64,000 nt of DNA from Liolophura sinensis (taxonomy: Eukaryota; Mollusca; Polyplacophora; Chitonida; Chitonidae), in NCBI RefSeq assembly GCF_032854445.1, contig NC_088301.1, positions 22,313,808 through 22,377,807 on the forward strand. The letters run 5' to 3'. The stretch's first letter is position 1; every line of letters starts with the position of its first letter. The position numbers and the translations under genes were made by a program. Of the stretch, positions 1 through 15,800 are shown one piece after another. The notes below the pieces were generated by a model. It was not told the DNA's origin. It worked only from the letters and a program-made list of their open reading frames with translations, and did no database searches.

Positions 1-261
1 TTCAGCTGTTTTCTTGTGGTTATACGTTTAGTTGCTGTCATATTTGTAATCCTTCTAATAATTTAAGACTATTAATGTAGAACAATTATTATATTAAATG
101 AATCATGCATTGTTTCTTTTTGGATGTTGAAACTGTGAGAGAGAGGAAACTTTGACATTTAATTTTTTCAGAGTACAATCTGGATGAGTATATGGTACAT
201 TGTTTATGTGTTCGGAAACTGGCTGCAAATTACCTGTGTATGCGTTAATTGTCACTCTTTG
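1..261. other. left-edge non-coding DNA
   Basis: AT-rich sequence leading into the 43-bp minisatellite. I see no gene, splice-bounded exon or recognisable element. Confidence 0.5.
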
Positions 262-730
262 GGGCTGAATATTGAGTTTGAGATGCAGTGTTACTCCATG
301 GAGTGGAATATTGACTTTGAGATACACTATTACTCGATGCAGGTGTCTAAATATCGAGTATGAGATGCACTGTTACTCTATGGAGCTCTGTGAATATTGA
401 GTATAAGATGCACTGTTACTCTATGGAGCTCTGTGAATATTGAGTATGAGATGCACCCTTACTCTCTGGAGCCATATGAATATTGAGTATGAGATGTAGT
501 GTTACTCTATAGAGCTTTTTAAATATTGAGTATGAGATGCACTTTTACTCTATGGAGCTCTGTGAACATTATGAAATCAACTGTTATTCTGTGGAACTCT
601 GTGAATATTGAGTATGAGATGGACTGTTAATCTGTGGAGCTCTGTGAATATTGAGTATGAGATGCACCGTTGCTCTATGGAGCTCTGTGACTATGAGATG
701 TATGAAATGCACTGTTACTCTGTGGTGAGA
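262..730. repeat. 43-bp minisatellite, about 11 degenerate copies
   Basis: A unit reading roughly GAATATTGAGTATGAGATGC followed by ACTGTTACTCTATGGAGCTC recurs every 43 bases (for example near 391, 434 and 477). Outer copies are more diverged and some have lost internal segments. The 43-bp period is not a multiple of three, so short ORFs across it are incidental. Confidence 0.85.
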
Positions 731-1557
731 AGTAATATGTCTGGGAAGTTATCTGTTTGAATCCTTTTTGCCTTTCGTTTGCGTTGGACAGTTGTTAATG
801 GGAACCTGTGTCTTCCAGTTAAACTTTGGGTGTGACTTACTGGATCAGTTTTCTCTAAATTCTGGAGTGTGTTACTTACTGGATCAGTTTTGTCTGAATG
901 AGAGGTGGTTATGCGTGGAAATTATACGAGATAAGAATCATGGCTATGTATACCAGAGCGGCAGTCCATAATTCATGGTTCTCAGCTATTGTCCGCAGAG
1001 AAACTTCGCTCCAAAATATAGGGGATCTCTGTTTGTCCTGGTCTAATGCTGAACTCATGAACAATTTTGTCTGATCAATACAGGCTGGGTCAACAGTTCA
1101 CGGCGTTCTCTGATCGAGGAATCGACGCAACGTGAGACGAATAGGAAAAAAATGCCTGTGGCGGTCTGGATTCGCAGTTCTGGCAAATTGCCACGCGCAT
1201 GTAAGACGTCATTGTTGACCCAATTCTGTATCTGATACAAACGTGTTTCAAATATATGTGTGTCCATAAGGAACGCCTGCGTTTTATGCCGGTTCATCCA
1301 TCCCACACCAAGTTTGTTGAATGCTGTACATTTAGCATCAGACATGTCCAGTTTGAAGCAGGGGTGCAACAGTAGAAAAAGCAACAACAACAAAGACATG
1401 AATAGTCATGAGTTGTCACAAAAATTCATGAATGCCTTTTCGCTTTGAGAACCTATATCAGTTCGTGTACATGTATGAACCATGTTGTTAGTATTTTGAC
1501 GTATTCATTGCATGAGGTGTTTCTTCATTATTCTATGCTGATGGTGACACATCTGGA
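731..1557. other. non-coding, nothing recognised
   Basis: Short open frames occur on both strands (for example 1055-1399 minus) but none has a recognisable domain, and none is bounded by convincing splice signals. A near-duplicate phrase (TTACTGGATCAGTTTTxTCT) occurs twice around 837-890. Confidence 0.4.
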
Positions 1558-1773
1558 CCCATGATCACGAACCGATCTTAGACGTGAGTCAAAATTTAAA
1601 AGCATTTGAAAATTCTTATTTCTGATGTAACCAGGTCAAAATGTTGATTGATAACGTAAATTCTGGGTAAGTTATTGTACAACAAATTTCCAGCTAAAAT
1701 AATACAAAGGAATACACCAGGTTTAATGATTAATATTTTGACTAAAATCCGAGATCGCTTCGTGATTCCAGGG
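1558..1773. mobile_element. MITE with about 40-bp terminal inverted repeats, copy 1
   Basis: The left end (ATCACGAACCGATCTTAGAC and on to GTCAAAATT) matches the reverse complement of the right end (GACTAAAAT through CGCTTCGTGATTCCAGGG). The element is about 216 bp and has no coding capacity, so it is a miniature inverted-repeat element. A second copy lies at 3041-3259 with its interior in the opposite orientation. Confidence 0.75.
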
Positions 1774-3040
1774 CCAGAGCTTCATTGGTTAATGATGCAA
1801 TACTGGTGAAGTGGAAGTTATTGTCTGATTTGGTTTTGAAAAGTCATGAATTTTTGTTTAATAAATCCGTTGCAACCCTATTGACATAAATTGATGGTGC
1901 ATAGACGTACTGTACACGTGACAGTAAAGTTTGATTAACGAAATACAACATCATACTTTGTTTGTACCCCCCCCCCCCTCCACAGTCCTGACGTTAGAAC
2001 TATCAATATATGCTGTAACTTTACCGTTATCTAATAATGTGTAGAACGGCCCTGGGGGAACATTCCTAACATTACGTATCACACTTGGGGCAGATCCAAA
2101 CACAGGTACATAAGCAATGCAGGTGTAGTGTAAACCTGCAGTGAAGCTGTGTCTCTTAGCTCAGCGTTGTGAAGTGAAAACCAGTTGTGCCACTCAAGGT
2201 CATGTGCTATTATTAGAGGCCTTGTGCAATAAAATAGGTTCAAATTGGCCAGATGTCATTAGTGTCGGTTAAAGCGCAAAGAATTTATCATGGAACTGAA
2301 ACATGCCCGTTCCAGTCTTTTCACCAACGTTTTTTGTTTCATCTCGTATTAAATAGGTGTGACTTCTTTTGTGACGTAGAATTTGAGATTAAAATATTTC
2401 ATTTCATGAAATGGGAGGATTGCATTATCAGTGTTCGTGTATATTAGGCTTTGGACATGTAGGTAATTTTTGTAAAACAACATGAAACTACGTATTTTTG
2501 AAGCGTATTCATGACACTTATAGCTTGCCAAGTGAAGCCAACTGGTGTTGAGACGCAACATTTATGTCTCGTACGAATTTTATACGCATTAAAAATTGTT
2601 TCATCTACAGTGCTTCCAAACTCTGTGATAAGTAAGGACATGTATTTGTAACTAGCTCTCAGGGAAGCTATATTATGTCGTCGTTGTTGTTGTTCAAAAT
2701 TCGAAAGATTATATGCTTGCAAATATTGAAATTCCTTTAACAGGTTGAGAGGGAACCACCTCTGAAAGGCGTGAGGAGACGAGTCTTATTTTGGAGGAAT
2801 TGCTTTGGAGTTGATTCTTACAAACTTAAACCAAATATTATATGCAAGTCATCTGCACATTATTACAAACTCTCGCTATTAAAGGCTATGTAGCCACATA
2901 GTAAACCTTTTATTTAATGTTTCTGTTCAATCCTAGTAAAGAGGCATTTGTTTTGAGGAGTTTTCAAGGTAAGTGTCGTTATATGCATGATGTAGATCAC
3001 CAGATATACCAGAGCTACATATTTTCATATTATCCCTAGA
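1774..3040. other. non-coding, nothing recognised
   Basis: AT-rich sequence with a short poly-C run near 1966-1977. The short ORFs at 2253-2722 have no recognisable motif and overlap each other on both strands, which suggests chance. Confidence 0.4.
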
Positions 3041-3259
3041 CTCGGGATCACGAGGCGATCTTAGACTTAAGTCAAAATTTCAACCATTAAAATTGGTGTC
3101 TTTTGAATTTTCCGTTGATTTAGCTGGAATTTGTTGTACAATAAATTACCCAGAATTCATACTGTCAGGCAGTATTTTGCCCTTGTTACGTAAGAAATAA
3201 CGATTTTAAAGTGATTTGAAATTTCGGCTTAGATCTAAGATTGCTTCGTGATCCTGGGG
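3041..3259. mobile_element. MITE with about 40-bp terminal inverted repeats, copy 2
   Basis: It has the same terminal sequences as 1558-1773 (GATCACGAGGCGATCTTAGA at the left; the right end is its complement ending GATCCTGGGG). The internal segment, which reads TTTAGCTGGAATTTGTTGTA here, is the reverse complement of the interior of copy 1. The two copies are therefore inverted relative to each other, 1.3 kb apart. Confidence 0.75.
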
Positions 3260-3329
3260 CCTGTACACTTAATTTAAAAAGGCAGAAGAAATTGTCCGAA
3301 CTTTTGTATTTAACAGGTCATGTGTATTG

Positions 3330-3840
3330 TAAAGTGGACTTGAATACTCGCCTAAACCGTTTTACAACACCTGTTATTAATAGTGACACCCATGTCATTT
3401 ACTGTGACACAATTATCACTGACACTTGACACCTGTAATAGCACTGAGTGTTGCACCGACATCAGTGATTGTGTTACCGTAAAAACAGACACTGACACCT
3501 GTGCCATTTAGTGTTACATTGGGTTTTCATCAGTTGCCCTATCTACAGTATATATAGTATTGACTATGGCGTTGGTATTATTGATTGTGTTACGTTAAAT
3601 ACACACACTGACACCTGTGCCATTTAGTGTTACACTGCTTTATCATCAGTTGCCATGTTTATATATAGTGTTGACTGGGGTGTTGGTATCATTAATTGTG
3701 TTACCTTAAATACACACTCTTATGCCTATAAATGTACAGACTCTGATGCATGTGTTATTTAGTACATAGATGTTACATCGATGTATCATTGATTTCGTCA
3801 TGTATATATGGTATAGGCTGTGACGCTACCATCATTGTTT
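3330..3840. repeat. degenerate repeat of about 115-130 bp, 3-4 copies
   Basis: The phrase ACTGACACCTGTGCCATTTA followed by GTGTTACA recurs at about 3491 and 3607, with a weaker copy near 3740. Intervening sequence (ATCAGTTGCC, GTTGGTATCATT, GTGTTAC) also aligns between copies. No reading frame is maintained. Confidence 0.65.
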
Positions 3841-4584
3841 GTAACTCAATTTAACAACCATATGCTGTCGTATTCCTTGCCTATGTGTTTATGGCCCTGT
3901 ATATGTATACCTGTACGTAACATCACCAGTTTGTGTATATAGCCATTTCAGGGGCAGCGTGAAGGTGGAGTCTATATCACCGGAGATTAACGCGTTAGTC
4001 AATCGTCGGTTACATTCAACGTGCACTGTATTAGAGACCTCCTAAACAGGATGTGTTTAACTTGGCATATATACACATATTTAGTACATGTATAATACGT
4101 ACAATATAATATAATACGTACATGCAGTAAACGATCGTGTATGTTATTTATGGATTGTTTGTTACTTCATGGGGCTGATGTTATTGACACTGTTTGTTAT
4201 GTTTTCTTTGCTGTTTTCGAATTTTACGATAACAAATAGTATTAACACGTAGGTGGTCATGCGTGCCTATACGATGGAAAACGTTTGGACCACTCGTACA
4301 ATTAGGGCTAACAGGCATGTTGCAATTTTGCAGATTTTTGCTAATTACTTTTGTAGTCATGGAATGTTTTTTTCTATGGAGTTTGTACCCTTCTGAACTG
4401 TATAAAGATGCAAATATAATTTAAAAAACAAGATGGGAGTTTTTACTTAATTTGCTTTCTGCATCGTGTTACATTGTAATTATACGGTCTATGCATAAGC
4501 CATTTGATCTATGTCAAATCCAGCTGAGGTTAAATTGATGGATATAGGTTCTTCGGAAAGATTAACTGTGTTATTGTATACTGT
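3841..4584. other. non-coding, nothing recognised
   Basis: AT-rich DNA without a supported gene or repeat. Confidence 0.4.
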
Positions 4585-4772
4585 GTGATGCGATCGTTGT
4601 GAGTCCAGCTGATACTGGGTCGCTCTCCGGTCGTATACATGGGAGGTCTATCGGCAGCTTTCAGATGGTCATGAGTTTCCTCCGGGCAGAACACCATATA
4701 CTGCAGTCCGCCGTCGTATATAAGTGACATACTCTTGAATACGGCGTAAAACTGCAACGAAAGAAAGAAATA
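4585..4772 (+). mobile_element. SINE family A, diverged, 5'-truncated
   Basis: It aligns with the body of the window's main SINE: the GTGAGTCCAGCTGAT segment, the CCGGTCGTA...GGTCT segment, GTTTCCTCCGGGC, GCCGCCGTCGTATATAAGTG and the ...TTGAATACGGCGTAAAAC tail. Substitutions throughout suggest an old copy. Confidence 0.8.
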
Positions 4773-5244
4773 TTTAAATGTATGTGCTGTATATAGCTGG
4801 AACAGCATATCGAACACACCAGAGATGCCCTGTATACACCCTATAGATACCCAGTCATGCTAACACAGGGCTGTCCATGCAGCTTGTTACACAGAACCAG
4901 ACCTTTTGCTGAATTTCATGCGATTCAGTACTAACCTGGCCAATTTAGAAGGCTTTAGCCAGACCCGACATGGAATTAGGGGCTTGAACATTCTTGCAGG
5001 ACCAAGTCGTTACTTCAATGTCGCGTAAGATTCATGACGGCGTTTATATACGGTACAGGTATATGTATGTCACCATAGCAAACCAACCAATGTTCCGACT
5101 GGTTTTAAATTATCGTTGCACGGCCAAGTACACTAAATGTCTTCTGTCACAAGCATTTGATCTGTGATATCGCCGAATCGTTCGAAAAGGAGGTTTGTTG
5201 CGGAATTAGCAAGGTGCCGATGCGGTTTCCAGTAGGTTTGCACA
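4773..5244. other. non-coding, nothing recognised
   Basis: No gene or repeat is recognised between the SINE and the satellite array. Confidence 0.4.
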
Positions 5245-7230
5245 GGTTAAATTTCCTCCACCTATAAACCTCGGATGAGGCAGATGAGGTTTCCACCAGG
5301 CTCTGATGTCTTTGCCCATAAACCTGGGGATAAGGTTTTGGCCAGAATCTGGTATGTTTCGTCCACTCATTAACCTGACCAAACCTGATGGTGCAGATGG
5401 GAAACCCTCCACCCATAAAACTGACCGAACCAGGTTCGGTTGGGAAATCCTCCACCCATAAAAATGACCAAACCAGGTTCGACTGGGAAATCCTCCGCCC
5501 ATAAAAATGACCAAACCATGTGCGGATGGGAAATCCTCCACCCATAAACCTGACCAAACCGAGGTGCCGTTGGGAAATCCTCCACCCATAAAACTGACCA
5601 AACCAGGTGCGGATGGGAAATCCTCCACCCATAAACCTGACCAAACCGAGGTGCGGGTGGGAAATCCTCCACCCATAAACCTGACCAAACCAGATGCGGA
5701 TGGGAAATCCTCCACCCGTCAGCCTGACCAAACCATTTGCGGATGGGAAATTCTCCACCCATTAACCTGACCCAACCGAGGTGCGGACGGGAAATCCTCC
5801 ACCCATAAACCAGACCAAACCAGGTGCAGTTGGGAAATACTTCACCCGTTAACTTGACCAAACCAGGTGCGGATGGGAAATTCTCCACCCATAAACCTGA
5901 CCAAACCAGGTGCGGATGGGAAATCCACCACCCATAAACCTGACCAAACCAGGTGCGGATGGGAAATCCTCCACCCGTCGGCCTGACCAAACCATTTGCG
6001 GATGGGAAATTCTCCACCCATGAACCTGACCAAACCGAGGTGCGGATGGGAAATTCTCCTCCCATAAACCTGACCAAACCGAGGTGCGGATGGGAAATCC
6101 TCCACCCATAAACCTGACCAAACCGAGGTGCGGATGGGAAATCCTCCATCCATAAACCTGACCAAACCAGGTGCGGATGGGAAATCCTCCACCCGTTAAC
6201 CTGACCAAACCATTTGCGGATGGGAAATTCTCCACCCATAAACCTGACCAAACCGAGGTGCGGATGGGAAATTCTCCACCCATAAACCTGACCAAACCGA
6301 GGTGCGGATGGGAAATTCTCCACCCATAAACCTGACCAAACCGAGGTGCGGATGGGAAATTCTCCACTCATAAACCTGACCAAACCATTTGCGGGTGGCA
6401 AATCCTCCACATGTTAACCTGACCAAACCAGGTGCGGATGGGAAATCCTCCACCCATAAATCTGACCAAACCATTTGCGGGTGGCAAATCCTCCACATGT
6501 TAACCTGACCAAACCAGATGCGGATGGGAAATCCTCCACCCGTCGGCCTGACCAAACCATTTGCGGATGGGAAATTCTCCACCCATAAACCTGACCAAAC
6601 CGAGGTGCAGATGGGAAATCCTCCACCCATAAACCTGACCAAACCATTTGCGGGTGGGAAATCCTCCACACGTTAACCTGACCAAACCAGATGCGGATGA
6701 GAAATCCTCCACCCATAAACCTGACCAAACCATTTGCGGATGGGAAATTCTCCACCCATAAACCTGACCAAACAGAGGTGCGGATGGAGTTTTGACCGGG
6801 TTCCCAAAATTTTCTTCCACCTATAAACCTGACCATCCCAGGTGTAGACCAGGTTTTCATACACTCATAAACCTGACCATCCCAGGTGTGGACCAGGTTT
6901 TCCTCCTCGCATAAGCCTGACCATTCAAGGTGTGGATGAGGTTTTCCTCCACCCATTAACCTGACCATCCCAGGTGTGGGTGAGGTTTTCCTCCACCCAT
7001 AAACCTGACCATCCCAGGTGTAAATGAGGTTTCCCTCCACCCGTAAACCTGACCATCCCAGGTGTGGGTGAGGTTTTCCTCCACCCATAAACGTGATCAT
7101 TCAAGGTTTGGATGAGGTTTTCCTCCACCCATAAACCTGATCATCCCAGTTGTGGATGAGGTTTTCTCCACCCATAAATCTGACTATCCCTGGTGCAGAT
7201 AAGGTATTCACCGGGGGCTTATACCTTTCC
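5245..7230. repeat. satellite of 43-44-bp units, about 45 copies, two subfamilies
   Basis: The core unit contains GGGAAATCCTCCACCCATAA then ACCTGACCAAACC and GGTGCGGAT. Units are 43 or 44 bp depending on CCAGG versus CCGAGG at the junction, so reading frames shift between copies. The long minus-strand ORFs here (up to 346 codons) are by-products of the array. From about 6790 to 7200 the unit changes to a diverged subfamily with GACCATCCCAGGTGTGGATG and AGGTTTTCCTCC. Left-edge copies (5245-5400) are degenerate. Other markers (ATTTGCGG versus AGGTGCGG; ATTCTCC versus ATCCTCC) mix among copies. Confidence 0.9.
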
Positions 7231-9849
<2,619 letters not shown>

Positions 9850-12800
9850 TTATCTTAAATGCAAGTTCTGGCTCGTTAAAATCGCAACCAGAGCTGCTGT
9901 TATACCGTCTAGGCACACCCTCTGCTCCGGGTTCTCAGCAAGAGCTGCCGCCGCCACATGCTCAAGTCCTGGCACACCTGATACTGTGGCAATATCCAGC
10001 AACAAGATGCCAAGACCCCAAATGTCTGAGAGGAATGACGTTGGGGCACCATGTTTTACTTCTGGGGCGATATGTCGGAGAGGTCGGAGTTCTTCTGCCG
10101 TGAAGTCATAGGAGATTCCTTGGCGAAATGTGGAAATGCCTAGGTCTATGAACTTAACGGCAGGTTGGCTTGAAATGTCCACCAATATATTATTTTCTTT
10201 GAGATCGTTGAAAATTACTTGCATTTCGTGTATCTTTCGAAGGCCCTTCGCCAGCTGAACACAAATATTCATCCAGTCGACTGGCTCAAGATAATAACTA
10301 GCCCCATGCATTATGTCAGCCAATGTTGTACCTCTGGCAAACAGTTCGGACACGAGGCAAATGGCCTGGCTGTCTTCGTCGTTCACAAAACCATAAAATT
10401 TGGGAAACACACCAGTTTTCTGCAGAAACTCCATCATCTTCCCCTCTCTGATGACTGCGTCACGGTTTTCCCATAAGTACCTCTTTACAGCTACCTCTAA
10501 AACCGGGCCAGCTGGGGATCTGTAAAACGCCGCCTCTACAGTGCCAAATGACCCGGATCCAAGGATCCACTTTGAGCCGTCATCCCGGAGCTGCTCTTCA
10601 ATGTCATCATTCCCTATGAGGGGTACCTCATTATTGGGAACCTGGTAGCCATCAGCGTCTTGGTAGAATCCTGGCTGGAAACATTCCACAGTAAAACCAC
10701 CAACTGCTCCACCTTCCGCTGCTGACCCTTCAGTTTGACATTCGTTGGTTGTGGTACGGCTCTCACACCCTTCCTGACTTGGCTGCCTGTTGGCTGGACA
10801 GAACTTTACTTCTTGCACATCCACCCATCCATCCTCAATATCGGCAGCTTCTGGTGTGTGTTGTGCATCCCAAAAATCTTCCACGTGCATTAAAGTCGGT
10901 GCGGCGTCATCTGATGCGACCATATTGCTATTGCATGAGTTGCTTCCCTTTCTTTCTTCATTATTCACAAAGGTGAACGATTCCAAGGAAAAATTCTTTG
11001 TCCCTTCGGCGAATCCAGAACCTTGGGCACTGCAGGAAGCAGATCCTCTCGCACTGTCTTTTACCTGCTGCAGAACCTGATTTAGGTGGACTGCAAAGCT
11101 GTTAACATGTTGCTGCAAGTCTCTGGGATGACTTTCAGAATTCTCACTCGGCCTGGGAGCTAATTCGCAGGTTTGACTAAAGTCAATGGCTTCATCCCAG
11201 TCAAAATCGTACCTGATACAGTCTTTGTCACCATCACTTTTAACCCCACCTCGTAAATACAAGGCATGACCCATTCGGTCAGGAATATCGTGATTTAGAA
11301 GAGCAAACCCTGGGATGCTGAGTGACTCGGTTAGCCTGTATGTGCCGGGTAAAGGTATGTCTCTGTGACTATTGAAACTTTCTCCCTCTTCCGACTTTTC
11401 TGCGTTCACTTGCTGGTTGGACATTTCAGGTTCTCCACACCCCTCCATTGCCTCCTCGATTTCACCCCAGATGTCCAATGACCCCGCGCCGTAAACTAAT
11501 GTGACCGACTGTGCGTGGCTAACCTTTGAATCGTCCTGGTTGTCGGAGATAGTGCTTGCTTGTGATCTGAGCGAATCAGTTGGAAGGATGACCGGGCCAC
11601 ATTGATTGCTGCGCTGATCAGGAATGTGCGGTCGTGTTGTTTGACCCGATGAACATTCTCGCCAAAACGATCCAATGTCTGCCAGAGTGTTAAAATAACT
11701 ACTAGGCAAACCATCCATGCCATTAGCAATATTTGAGTCGGGAATGTTGCCTGTATGCAAGTCCGGCGGTATTTGTTGGACACACTGGCTGCTGACTGGG
11801 AGGCCGCTGTGTGCAGAGTGCTCGAAATTCTTTGCACTTTCTTCATCTTTCTCTTGCTGACGAGGGTTTCGCGTATTTGACAACACTCCAGTCAGGCTTA
11901 AGACACATCCGGGGTCCTTGTTTCTAGTGGCAGCTTCACACCTTTGCCTAACCATAGATCCAGATGAATCCTGGTCACGGCGGCCTTCTGGCTTCCGTCC
12001 ATCTTCACCCAAAATATCTTCAACCCTTGTGCTGCAAAAGCTTGGTAAGCTTACAAGTGGTTGCACTTTGTAGTCGTCTTCTTGTTGAAGGTCTTCTTGA
12101 TAGATTAGTCCAGTATCGCTCTGAGACATTCCAAGAGCGGAGAATGTACCAGCCACCTGTTGTGATGCTGGGGCGTTTGGAGATTTACTACTGGATGTTG
12201 ATTCCTGGGTCTCATGGACTGAGGGTGCCATTTCATCAGATGCAGCACTATGGGAAGGATGAGACTCGGATTCAGGTTCTGGAGGACTTTCCTTGTATGT
12301 GTCCTCCATTATGTCCAAAAACTGTCGGACTTTATCTTCGACGTCGATGAATTTGTCCAGTTTAAGAACTTTACTGTCATTATGGATAAATTTCTGGACA
12401 AGACACACAATTTCTTCACGCAAGTTAGCTGGGCTAGTATCCTCCGTCTGACATTGCTCTTCGGTTTGTGTAAGCCTAGTTACGGAGACAACCTCGTATT
12501 GGGTGCCCTGGGTCTTGGTTTCATGGACAGCCTGTGTACCACTATTTTTTGTTACTACAGCAGCTTGACTTGCAGAGTTGACCATGTCCGCCATGACCTG
12601 CACCCCAGCAGATTGTACTGATGGACCAGCCTGTGTTGACGCGCTGACCATTTCGTGTGCGCACTGAATCCCCAGTGACTTTGTCTGGTGGGTGGCTTGG
12701 ATCGCCAGTTCCCTTGTCTTCAAGTCGTGTTGTGTGCCGGTGGAAGTCAGTGGCAGTCCGGCTTGAGTGGACGATGTTGCTGTTTGGAGAATGTGCGTAC

Positions 12801-15800
12801 TAGACGCTGTTGTGTGTTTCATAACACTCACTGGGCAATAATGTGGAGTCGAGTCTACATCAACCGTCTCGTACTGGGTAGCACAATCTACGGTGTTTAC
12901 TGTGAAGTCCTTCTTAACTGTTGTTGGGCGCACCCGGCACGTCGGTGCGGCCGAGAAGTCATCAACGGATTGGTCGGATTGTGGACAATGGAGTTCATCT
13001 GTGGATGTTGACGAAGAACTCATGCGCGCCAAAGTGCTTGGATGGTCATCATCTGAAGAGTAACATTTAGCTTTCATCGTGGTAGACCTACGGGCTACGG
13101 GCGAGGACTTGGTTGGGACCGGGGTCTCTTCCGCCGTCATAAACTGTGGAAGGCATATGTTCCGGTAAGATTCACTCAGAACTTTATTCATGGTGGCATT
13201 AGGCTGTTGGGTTGTCCTAGTGATGCCACTGGAAGACGAAGAACTCCTTGAGCAGCACAATGCTGATGGGCATAGGTCGAATGACCTCTCAGCAAAACGC
13301 CTGGCTACGTTTCGTAGCCTAGGGAGCCAACCATGTTTCAGGACCTCCTGTAACAGAAATAAATTACACCATCTAGTCCACAGGGTTAGGGGCATTGTTC
13401 TTTATATGATGATAACACAGCATTTTGAGTATGTCTAGACCAGTTGTGACATATAAATTGCAATTAACATTACTGCATTTTCTTTTTACCTCGTAAGAGG
13501 GAAGGTCTGTCAGCTACCTGCGGATGGTCGTGGGTTTCCCCAAGGCTCTGCCCGGTTTCCTCCCACCATAATGCTGGCCGCAGTCGTAAAAGTGAAATAT
13601 TCTTGAGAACGGCATAAAACACCAATCGATTAAATAAATAAATCTTTTTACCTAATTCTGCCTAAGCCATGGAGCTAGAGGGCGTGTAAATTGCTACCAT
13701 GTATGGTTTTACATGAACAGTTAGAATAATACCCTGACCCTCCTAAACTGATAGGAGGCCTTGTTTCACCGTTTACGTGTGGCCATTTGCCAGCTATCCT
13801 ACTGTCGCCGCTGCTCTGGCTTTACTCTCTATGCTGTACGTGTTTAATTATATTACTTACGTTTTGTACTGAATTGATTAAATTAAGTAGATGAAAAGTG
13901 AAAAGGAGGGTGATTGGTGGAATTATTGGAGTGTTTGTATGCCTTTTTTTGTCAAACCAGTATTCATATCTCATCTGTTTTCTTATAAGTAGTATCAAAT
14001 AATAATTTAAATTTGCTTATAAATGTGCAAATACCAAAAAGAGAAGAAACACTTGACAATTTACAGGCGCATTAGAAATACAATCTTTCCATTTTATAGC
14101 CAATTTTTGGATAGTAACAAACTTAACTTGCATCCATGCCAGTAAATGCATTAATTAATTTTTGTAAATTTAATGCCTAACTATTTGAAATAGTTAGAAA
14201 CTACTTAGACACACTTCCTGCACAGAAGCAAAGATAAATGCATTGGTAAACATTGTTGTTTAAGCGGTTGTTCAAGACTGATCTACTCTTTTCGTCTACC
14301 ATTTCCAATGTAGACAGAAGCATTATAAGTAGTTTTGTGGTGATATTTTACATCAAATGGGATGAGCCTGTCAGTTGGGCGAGTTGTAGTCAGGCATTAT
14401 GGAAATGAGTATATAGATGTGTATTGGCTGAGATCAGACAGATTAATTATTGATGTTTGCTGTTACAGTGCAAAACGTATGAATATTTGCAGGAGGTATT
14501 GCCTTCAGCATTTTTTTTTTTTTTGAGATAAACTTCCATGATTGGTTCAACAATATGTGTTCACCAGTTACATGGGTTCCATTCTGCAGGACGGAATGAG
14601 GATTTATAAGTATATAACTTTGTTAACCATGAAAATAAAAAAAATAAAAAACCCATCAATATGGATTTGATCCCTAACTAAAAAATTGTGTGGATATAAT
14701 GATGTTAAAGGGAAATTGTGCAATGTTATATTTCCTGGATGTTTAAACCGACAGGATACATGAGGAGAATGCTACACAAACAAATCCAGGATTTATAAAC
14801 GGCTAGTAATGTATATGAGTATACTTAAGTTTACCAACTCATACCTATGTTTGACAATTTCTGGTTATATTATTATATCCTTTTAAATGAGTATTTTTCT
14901 TTAAATTCAGAACCTGCATCAAACTGTGGAAGTTTAATTTAATGTACTTATTAGACATTCAACTCCAAAGCGTTTTTATATTGTTTACACAATGCATAAA
15001 TGTCCATATGAGTTACTCTCCACCCCACCCACCCCCCTCCCCAAAATAAAACTGAAGAACAAAATAAACAAAACAAAAACAGAGCAGACCATATGAGAAC
15101 GGAAGGAGGGGGATAACTCTATCGATAGCCCTATACATTATGGCACCTCCCCCTCCCCCAACACAAACACACCCACCGAAAAAAAATCTCCGAAAAGGGG
15201 AAGTGAATAATTTTCAATTGCTCCGAACCTACTGCTGATGGAAATTCAAAGTATTCATAAAACATAATGCATCACGAATAGTATGTAGATATATACCGGT
15301 ATTCAGAAAAAAATATGTATCAGTTCATAACTTTTCTGGAACAGTTTTAGGTCGTTGAAAGAATATACCAACGTCCATGCACAATATGTCCATGTATATG
15401 CTAAGCATTGAAAATACCAATGGAATCCGCAACTCTTGTGAACAACAACATGCCAAGATCACGGTTAACATTTACTAAATAATATCGTAATATACATTCA
15501 TCGAAAGCGTGCGGCTCGACCTTAATCTAGGACACATCTCTATGGCAAATGACGTCACGGTGACGAATGCGCGAGGCTTGAAGAGTGGGAGGAGCGGTGA
15601 ATTCAAAAACACTCTGAATGAGAGTAGCCAGATTAAGCGTTAAAACTTCACAACTGAAGTCTTTCAGTGTCCTGACCGATAATCGTCGGGTTATGAAAAT
15701 ACAGCAGCATAATGTCTGCGATATTTAAAAGGTATGGTCTTTGGTTTCTTCTGGGACTCTGGGACTGTGTCATGGTGGATGATGCAAGGCTGACTTATGT

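Noticed and set aside
5370..6410. A 346-codon minus-strand ORF
   Set aside because: It is a by-product of the 43-44-bp satellite; three overlapping frames show the same shifted peptide.
15540..15740. Plus-strand first exon with CRE-like promoter
   Set aside because: Only six codons precede a weak GTATGG donor and no matching downstream exon was found.
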